A stretch of 64,000 nucleotides of DNA from Cernens ardua (lineage in GTDB: Bacteria; Pseudomonadota; Gammaproteobacteria; Pseudomonadales; Halomonadaceae): NCBI RefSeq assembly GCF_051251085.1, contig NZ_JBPCZH010000001.1, forward strand, positions 1 to 64,000, written 5' to 3'. The number at the start of each line of letters is the position of its first letter. Within the stretch, counting starts at the first letter, position 1. Below the pieces are notes generated by a model, which was given only the letters and a program-made list of their open reading frames with translations, ran no database searches and was not told the DNA's origin. Below, piece after piece: positions 58,639-64,000 of this stretch. The position numbers and the translations under genes are program-made.

Positions 58639-59547
58639 ATGGGCGTCTCCGCACTTCGTTTTCCCTCCACTATGGATTTGACTGCCTTTCGCCGCGCGCT
58701 TTGGTCAGCGGGTATTACCCATCTTTATCAGCGGGAAGAGAACACACAGGTTATCGTTCTGATGGACCCTAAACGTTACCCTGATGCAATTCAACTGTTG
58801 GGTGAAAGCACTACGGTATCGGACCGCGAAGCTACTTCGAATACCCGCGTTGATCCTGAACCTGCACATACCCTGCGCCCGACCCACCCTATAGATCAAT
58901 CCAGACATTACTCATCGACGTTGACTCGTTGGACTCAATTTATACAGCAGGGTTTCACGCAATCTCCGGTGACCTGCGGGATAATCACGCTGTGTGTATT
59001 GGTTTTTTTGTGGTTGGAAGTCGCACCGAATCAGGTCCTGACTACCCTCGGCTTCGCGCCTCAGTGGAAGGCAATGACCTTTCTACAGGCATGGTCTTCA
59101 GGTATCGGCGTAGGGCAAATCTGGCGGCTTTTTACACCAGCTATCATCCATTTCAATCTGATGCATATCGTGTTTGATCTGATATGGGTATGGTACTTAG
59201 GGCATGAAATTGAAAAACAGGAGCGCTCCTGGGTACTGATTTTTCTGGTAGTAATTGGAGCAGCCATCTCCAATACCATGCAGTGCGCAACGTTGGGGCC
59301 GCTCTTTGGAGGAATGTCTGGTGTTGTTTATGCCATGTTTGGTTTTACCTGGCTGACCAATCACCTCAAGCATGAGGAAATCTATCGAGTACCTGATTCA
59401 TTAATGTTGATTATGGTTCTCTGGCTTGTTCTTGGCATGACGCCAATCATGACCTCATGGACAGGTCCCATAGCAAGTGTGGCTCATCTTTCGGGGCTTG
59501 CCTTCGGCCTATTGTGTGCTTTTTTTAAAAACCTTAAAAAAGGGTAA
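58639..59547 (+). CDS. Rhomboid-family intramembrane serine protease
   Basis: 302 residues from the ATG at 58639. Soluble N-terminal GlpG-like domain (FPSTMDLTAFRRALWSAGITH), a linker, then six membrane segments. Catalytic Ser227 in GGMSGVVYAMFGF and His283 in SVAHLSGLAFG. Cleaves membrane proteins. Very basic end. The open frame runs 52 codons upstream without a better start. Confidence 0.93.
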   Translation: MGVSALRFPSTMDLTAFRRALWSAGITHLYQREENTQVIVLMDPKRYPDAIQLLGESTTVSDREATSNTRVDPEPAHTLRPTHPIDQSRHYSSTLTRWTQFIQQGFTQSPVTCGIITLCVLVFLWLEVAPNQVLTTLGFAPQWKAMTFLQAWSSGIGVGQIWRLFTPAIIHFNLMHIVFDLIWVWYLGHEIEKQERSWVLIFLVVIGAAISNTMQCATLGPLFGGMSGVVYAMFGFTWLTNHLKHEEIYRVPDSLMLIMVLWLVLGMTPIMTSWTGPIASVAHLSGLAFGLLCAFFKNLKKG

Positions 59548-59633
59548 GTCCTGTGGGTTGTCTTCGCTCTAATGGTTTACGGTTTGTGATACCCTACAGG
59601 TATAAATCATGATATCTGCACGTGGAGCGGTAT

Positions 59634-59897
59634 ATGTCAGAGCCAACCTCGTTCGAGAGTTTAGCGGCTACAATAAGCCCTGAAATCTATGCCGCATTTA
59701 AAAAAGCCGTTGAAATCAGGAAGTGGCCGGATGGTCGCAGCATGACGCCTCAGCAGTTGGAGATATGTCTGGAAGCCATGATTCGTTATGAACAAGTGAA
59801 TGATATTCCTGAAGCAGAACGAACAGGCTATATTGATAGGGCCGGGCACGATGATAAACCTGCAAATGATGTCGAAACCATCAAATGGACTCATTAA
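59634..59897 (+). CDS. yeaC: YeaC/DUF1315-family protein
   Basis: 87 residues from the ATG at 59634. The pattern ISPEIYAAFKKAVEIRKWPDG, LTPQQLEICLEA-like segment MTPQQLEICLEAMIRYE and the later IDRAGHDDKP match DUF1315 (YeaC). Role unknown; typical small gammaproteobacterial gene. Confidence 0.9.
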   Translation: MSEPTSFESLAATISPEIYAAFKKAVEIRKWPDGRSMTPQQLEICLEAMIRYEQVNDIPEAERTGYIDRAGHDDKPANDVETIKWTH

Positions 59898-60201
59898 GAG
59901 CGTTAGCCGTAGAACTTTAATCGCAGAAAAGTAGTCGCTAGTCAGTTACAATTTTCATTATTGTATAGCTCCCCTAGAGATTGATGTCCTGGATTCAGCG
60001 TCTCTAGAGGTGAACCTCTTGTTTACCCCCTGCCTGTATAATCAAGCATATGCCTTATCGCATCACAGCTGGGGGCTGGCTATATACGCATACTCTGCGT
60101 ACTTTTTTACTACGTATCAAACCCGTACGACACATTTATTTTGATACGTGTACACCCGATGTTTCTTCTTGATAATGACATAAAGCCAATACTGATTCCT
60201 T
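59898..60201. other. Intergenic gap, 304 bases
   Basis: No gene seen. It holds a perfect TATAAT (60037-60042) with only a weak -35 match (ACCTCT, 17 bases upstream), and a CCTCTAGAG-like dyad around 59967-60010. Probably the promoter region of the DUF2797 gene. Confidence 0.45.
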
Positions 60202-61188
60202 ATGCAAATCACAGGTAGTGGACGCAAGCTTGATATTGCTCAAGCTCTGGACATGGACGGTATGAGTCCGGGGGGGTCTAACTGTCCGAATGAAGCCTTG
60301 CCGCTTGATTACTTGCCATGGGGTACTTCCGGCCATGACACGTCTGATGATGGTGAGCTTTTTGGAAAAAAATCGATCCCAAAAGAGGCTGTCAAGAATA
60401 CTCTATCCCGTGTGGCTGAATATCACTTGCGTTTGGATGATGCACGCATACCGCTTAATCCACTGTTGGGTAAACGTATTTCCTTACGTTATTTGGGCGA
60501 TATACATTGTGTTTCGTGCGGGCGTAAGACCAAAAAGAGTTTTCAGGGGCATTGCTGGGTGTGTTTCACCTCCCTGGCGCGTTGCGATCGTTGTATCATG
60601 AGCCCTGAACTTTGCCATTTCGAGCAAGGTACGTGTCGTGAGCCGGAATGGGGATTAAAACACTGTTTTTCACCCCATATCGTCTATTTGGCCGCAAGTG
60701 CTTCGGTCAAGGTCGGGATTACGAAGCCTTCTCAAATGCCCGTCAGATGGCTGGATCAAGGCGCTGTGAGGGCATTACCTATTTTCGATGTGGCTTCCCG
60801 GCAACAGTCCGGCATTATCGAAGATCTACTACGTCAGAAAATTTCGGATCGAACCCCTTGGCAGCGAATGTTGAAAGGGCAAACGTCAGAGGCTGACTTA
60901 CAAGTAGAAGCCAACCAATTAGTGGAGATTTTTGCATCTGAAATTGCGCAAATTCAGCAACAATTTGGTTTGGAGGCTATTCAACGTCGTAGGGATTCAG
61001 TCCGTTATTTTCACTATCCTGTGCTTGAATCCCCCAAAAAAATTGTTTCTCTCAATCTTGAGAAACAACCCCATATAGAAGGAACTCTCATGGGAATGCG
61101 TGGGCAATACCTGATTCTTGATGTAGGCGTGCTGAATATTCGCCGCTTTGAAGGGTATCAATTGGCGTTTGCGTGTGATGATGAATGA
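60202..61188 (+). CDS. DUF2797 zinc-binding protein
   Basis: 328 residues. Cys-rich middle (CVSCGRKTKKSFQGHCWVC, CDRCIMSPELC) binds zinc; FSPHIVYLAASASVKVGITK and PWQRMLKG continue the DUF2797 pattern. Function not established. The end overlaps the acetyltransferase start. Confidence 0.9.
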   Translation: MQITGSGRKLDIAQALDMDGMSPGGSNCPNEALPLDYLPWGTSGHDTSDDGELFGKKSIPKEAVKNTLSRVAEYHLRLDDARIPLNPLLGKRISLRYLGDIHCVSCGRKTKKSFQGHCWVCFTSLARCDRCIMSPELCHFEQGTCREPEWGLKHCFSPHIVYLAASASVKVGITKPSQMPVRWLDQGAVRALPIFDVASRQQSGIIEDLLRQKISDRTPWQRMLKGQTSEADLQVEANQLVEIFASEIAQIQQQFGLEAIQRRRDSVRYFHYPVLESPKKIVSLNLEKQPHIEGTLMGMRGQYLILDVGVLNIRRFEGYQLAFACDDE

Positions 61189-61717
61189 GATGGCTTCTGT
61201 GGATGTTGATTCAAGGATCGAATGCGACTGTACAACACTCAAGCTTCGCCAGGCACTCCCAAGTGATTTGGAACAACTGGATGAGCTCGAATACGATGCA
61301 GTGGATGATGAGCCATTTTCACGCCGCCAACTCCAGCATTTGCTTACGCGTGCACATGCGTTGACGCTGGTTCTGGAAGATACACAACATGCCTTGCATC
61401 ATGAACAATCTTTATTAGGGTATGGCATGTTGCTTTTTCGCCAAGGGAGTGTGTCCGCTCGGCTTTATTCTTTTGCCCTCCATCCCTGTATCCGGCGCAA
61501 GGGGCAGGGACGGCGGTTATTAACTGCTCTTGAGGACCATGCCGCTCAGCGTCAATGCCGTCGCATGGTACTCGAGGTTCGCGCAGATAATCGGGCTGCC
61601 TTGTCTCTTTATCGTGCCAGTGGTTATCGGGCTCTAAAGTGGGTAGATCAGTTTTACCATGATGGCTGCGCGGCTTATCGGATGAGCAAGCCGCTGGTGC
61701 AAAGCCTGTCCTTCTAG
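61181..61717 (+). CDS. GNAT acetyltransferase, RimI-like
   Basis: 178 residues; start could be 61178, 61181 or 61190, all overlapping or close to the DUF2797 stop. The acetyl-CoA site is RRKGQGRRLLTALE, then LEVRADNRAALSLYRASGYR. Probably acetylates a protein N-terminus. Translationally coupled to DUF2797. Confidence 0.85.
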   Translation: MNEMASVDVDSRIECDCTTLKLRQALPSDLEQLDELEYDAVDDEPFSRRQLQHLLTRAHALTLVLEDTQHALHHEQSLLGYGMLLFRQGSVSARLYSFALHPCIRRKGQGRRLLTALEDHAAQRQCRRMVLEVRADNRAALSLYRASGYRALKWVDQFYHDGCAAYRMSKPLVQSLSF

Positions 61718-61880
61718 CGTGATTATTGCGCTATTCAGGTTTTGAAAAAGAACAACCTTGCTTATGTCTGTATTTGTCTGATTGTCGAAGCTGCCAGCAC
61801 TGCGGCTTTGGCTTTGATGCTTTATGATATAAGTCTTAAAACAACATTTATCCTATTTAACAGGAGCGAAAGACTCTCTT

Positions 61881-64000
61881 ATGTCCGATCCCAAAGCCAT
61901 CTATTTAAAGGATTACCTGCCACCTGCCTATCTGGTGGATGATGTCGTGCTCAAGTTCGATCTTCATGATCGTCATACCCGTGTCGATGCTATCCTCAAA
62001 ATGAGGTTGAATCCTGAGCGTGAAAAAGGGCTTCCTCTTGAGCTTTTGGGATCGCATCTGGAACTGGTGAGTGTATCCATGGATGGCCGACCACTTCAGG
62101 AGAATGAGTATGTATTGGAAAAAGGGAATCTCACGATTCACTCGGTCCCTGAACAGTTCGAACTTCATACTCAAGTATTGATCAATCCGATTGATAATAC
62201 GGCACTGGAAGGGCTTTATCGTTCAAGTACGAAATTCTGCACACAGTGCGAACCTGAAGGCTTTCGCCGAATTACCTTCTATCCGGATCGCCCTGATGTC
62301 ATGTCGACCTTTACGACGACGGTCATCGGTGACAGGGACGCTCAGCCCGTTCTCCTGTCTAACGGGAACCCGATTGAATATGGCGACCTTCCCGAGAATC
62401 GCCATTATGTCACCTGGCGCGATCCATTTCCGAAGCCCAGCTACCTGTTTGCCCTTGTTGCCGGTGATCTTGAAAAACGCGAGGATCATTTCATTACCAT
62501 GAGTGGGCGTAAGGTTACGCTCCAAATCTGGGTGGAAAAAGAGGATCTCGACAAGACCGAATTTGCCATGGGAGCGCTCAAGCGTGCCATGCAGTGGGAT
62601 GAAGAGACATATGGTCGTGAGTATGACCTGGACCTCTTCATGATTGTGGCGGTGGGTGACTTCAACATGGGCGCCATGGAGAACAAGGGCCTCAATATCT
62701 TCAACAGTTCTGCAGTGCTGGCCAAGCCCGAAACCTCGGTGGATCGTGCTTTCCAAAGTATTGAAGGCATTATTGCGCATGAGTACTTCCATAACTGGTC
62801 GGGTAACCGTGTCACCTGCCGGGACTGGTTCCAGCTCGCCTTGAAGGAAGGCTTTACTGTTTTCCGTGACCAGACATTCTCTGCCGATATCAATTCAGAA
62901 CCCGTAAAGCGTATTCAGGATGTGAACCTGCTACGTTCAGCTCAGTTCGGGGAAGATCGCGGGCCTACCGCCCATCCTGTTCGTCCCGAGAGCTTTATTG
63001 AGATTTCGAATTTCTACACCCTGACCATTTACGAGAAAGGCGCCGAATTAGTGCGTATGTTACGCAACCTGTTAGGCAAAGAGACTTTCCGTAAAGGCAG
63101 TGACCTCTACTTCTCCCGTTATGATGGTCAGGCTGTTCGAGTCGAGGATTTCGTAAATGCCATGGCCGAGGCCAGTGGTCTCGATCTCAGTCAATTCATG
63201 CGCTGGTATGAACAGGCTGGTACCCCGGTCGTGAAGGCGAAAGGGAACTACGACGCTGATGCGCATACATTTACTCTGACTTTTGAGCAGTCAACACCCT
63301 CTACCCCGGGCCAGCCAGCGGATGAAAAACTACCGTTGCATATCCCTGTCCGCATGGGGCTGATTTCACCAGAAGGGGAACATGTCGAGTTGGTACGTGA
63401 TGGGGAGTCTTTCGGTACAGACACAGTGCTCGAAATTCAACAGGCTACTCAGCAATTCGTTTTTGAAAATATCGATCAGCCACCAGTACCGTCATTATTG
63501 CGTGGCTTCTCGGCTCCGGTTGAGCTTGACTATGCCTATTCGCCAGAGCAGCTCGCACTGTTAGTGAAATATGATGAAGATGGTTTTAATCGTTGGGATG
63601 CCATGCAGCGTTTGGACGTGCAGGCGATCAATGAGGCTATCTCCGCCATTCAGCAGGGTAAAGCACCTCAATTGGATGCATTGTTGAAAGAGGTTTACCA
63701 ATATCTGCTTGAAACACCTACCGATGATAAGGCCGTACTGGCAGAGATGCTGACATTACCACGCGTTGCCTTCCTTATTGGTCAACAGGCCAATATTGAT
63801 ATCGAAGCGACTGATCAAGCGGTATCTTTCATCAGGAAGGCATTGGGCGAAGCGCTTTATAAAGACTTTGAGCACCTCTATACGACGAATCAAAGTGATG
63901 AGCCTTATGCTCCGGATTTCGAGCAAATTGCGCGCAGGCAACTCAAAAACAGGGCATTGGATTACTTGTGTGCCACGGGTCGTGAAGATGCCTTGAATCT
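61881..64000 (+). CDS. pepN: Aminopeptidase N (cut by window edge)
   Basis: At least 706 residues are seen of a protein usually near 870-880. M1 family zinc aminopeptidase: GAMEN (264-268) for substrate and HEYFHNW (300-306) with His300, Glu301, His304. Close match of spacing to E. coli PepN. Start behind AGGAGCGAAAG. Cytoplasmic peptide turnover. Confidence 0.96.
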   Translation, partial: MSDPKAIYLKDYLPPAYLVDDVVLKFDLHDRHTRVDAILKMRLNPEREKGLPLELLGSHLELVSVSMDGRPLQENEYVLEKGNLTIHSVPEQFELHTQVLINPIDNTALEGLYRSSTKFCTQCEPEGFRRITFYPDRPDVMSTFTTTVIGDRDAQPVLLSNGNPIEYGDLPENRHYVTWRDPFPKPSYLFALVAGDLEKREDHFITMSGRKVTLQIWVEKEDLDKTEFAMGALKRAMQWDEETYGREYDLDLFMIVAVGDFNMGAMENKGLNIFNSSAVLAKPETSVDRAFQSIEGIIAHEYFHNWSGNRVTCRDWFQLALKEGFTVFRDQTFSADINSEPVKRIQDVNLLRSAQFGEDRGPTAHPVRPESFIEISNFYTLTIYEKGAELVRMLRNLLGKETFRKGSDLYFSRYDGQAVRVEDFVNAMAEASGLDLSQFMRWYEQAGTPVVKAKGNYDADAHTFTLTFEQSTPSTPGQPADEKLPLHIPVRMGLISPEGEHVELVRDGESFGTDTVLEIQQATQQFVFENIDQPPVPSLLRGFSAPVELDYAYSPEQLALLVKYDEDGFNRWDAMQRLDVQAINEAISAIQQGKAPQLDALLKEVYQYLLETPTDDKAVLAEMLTLPRVAFLIGQQANIDIEATDQAVSFIRKALGEALYKDFEHLYTTNQSDEPYAPDFEQIARRQLKNRALDYLCATGREDALN

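Noticed and set aside
1..64000. CRISPR arrays, insertion sequences and rRNA genes
   Set aside because: No regularly spaced repeats of CRISPR type, no transposase with terminal repeats and no rRNA sequence were seen.

Overview
The window is mostly one temperate, contractile-tailed (myovirus) prophage, followed by about 15 kb of host chromosome. Bases 1 to about 48,960 are prophage. Its left end lies outside the window, because the first gene is already cut by the edge. Its right end is a P4-type tyrosine integrase sitting next to the 3' end of a tRNA-Gly(CCC) gene. The flanking host genes (clade-type catalase, NAD kinase, diadenosine-tetraphosphatase-like phosphatase, rhomboid protease, YeaC/DUF1315, DUF2797, RimI-like acetyltransferase, PepN) and their order point to a gammaproteobacterium, most likely Halomonadaceae/Oceanospirillales-like with moderate GC. 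The exact genus cannot be read from the sequence.

Prophage layout. (1) Leftward early operon, 1-6,600 (minus strand): a chain of small genes, a DUF2303 gene, then a RecT annealing protein, a YqaJ/lambda-exonuclease-like nuclease and SSB, which form a homologous-recombination module. (2) Immunity region, 6,600-7,770: a LexA/S24-type CI repressor facing a Cro/YdaS-type gene. Repeats of the form ACAAG-N5-CTTGT lie on both sides (OL and OR), and a further copy lies far away at 3,225. (3) Rightward early operon, 7,549-14,551: Rha/KilAC antirepressor, an O-like replication initiator with five iterons inside the gene, DnaC-like loader, N6-adenine methyltransferase, YbcO-like nuclease, RuvC-like resolvase, and an unrecognised gene in the usual place of a late regulator. 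(4) HicBA on the minus strand and a lysis cassette (holin, SAR-type endolysin, nested Rz/Rz1). (5) Packaging and head genes, 17,970-28,086. (6) Sheath, tube, frameshifted tail chaperone, tape measure, baseplate and fibres, 28,170-46,091. Between them are inserted morons: a GIY-YIG-like gene, a secreted protein and a DUF1778/GNAT toxin-antitoxin pair. (7) A LexA-controlled orphan umuC and the integrase on the minus strand.

The most unusual observations are these. A 1,350-residue tail fibre has a C-terminal region resembling CotH-type protein kinases. A compact promoter-operator-RNA-terminator unit at 3,188-3,331 looks like a small RNA under repressor control, antisense to the left operon leader. 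The tail assembly chaperone has a -1 frameshift site (seven T). Terminator-like hairpins recur just upstream of the ribosome binding sites of many phage genes on both strands, suggesting that expression depends on processive antitermination or RNA processing.

All functional names rest on motif recognition by eye; no database search was run.
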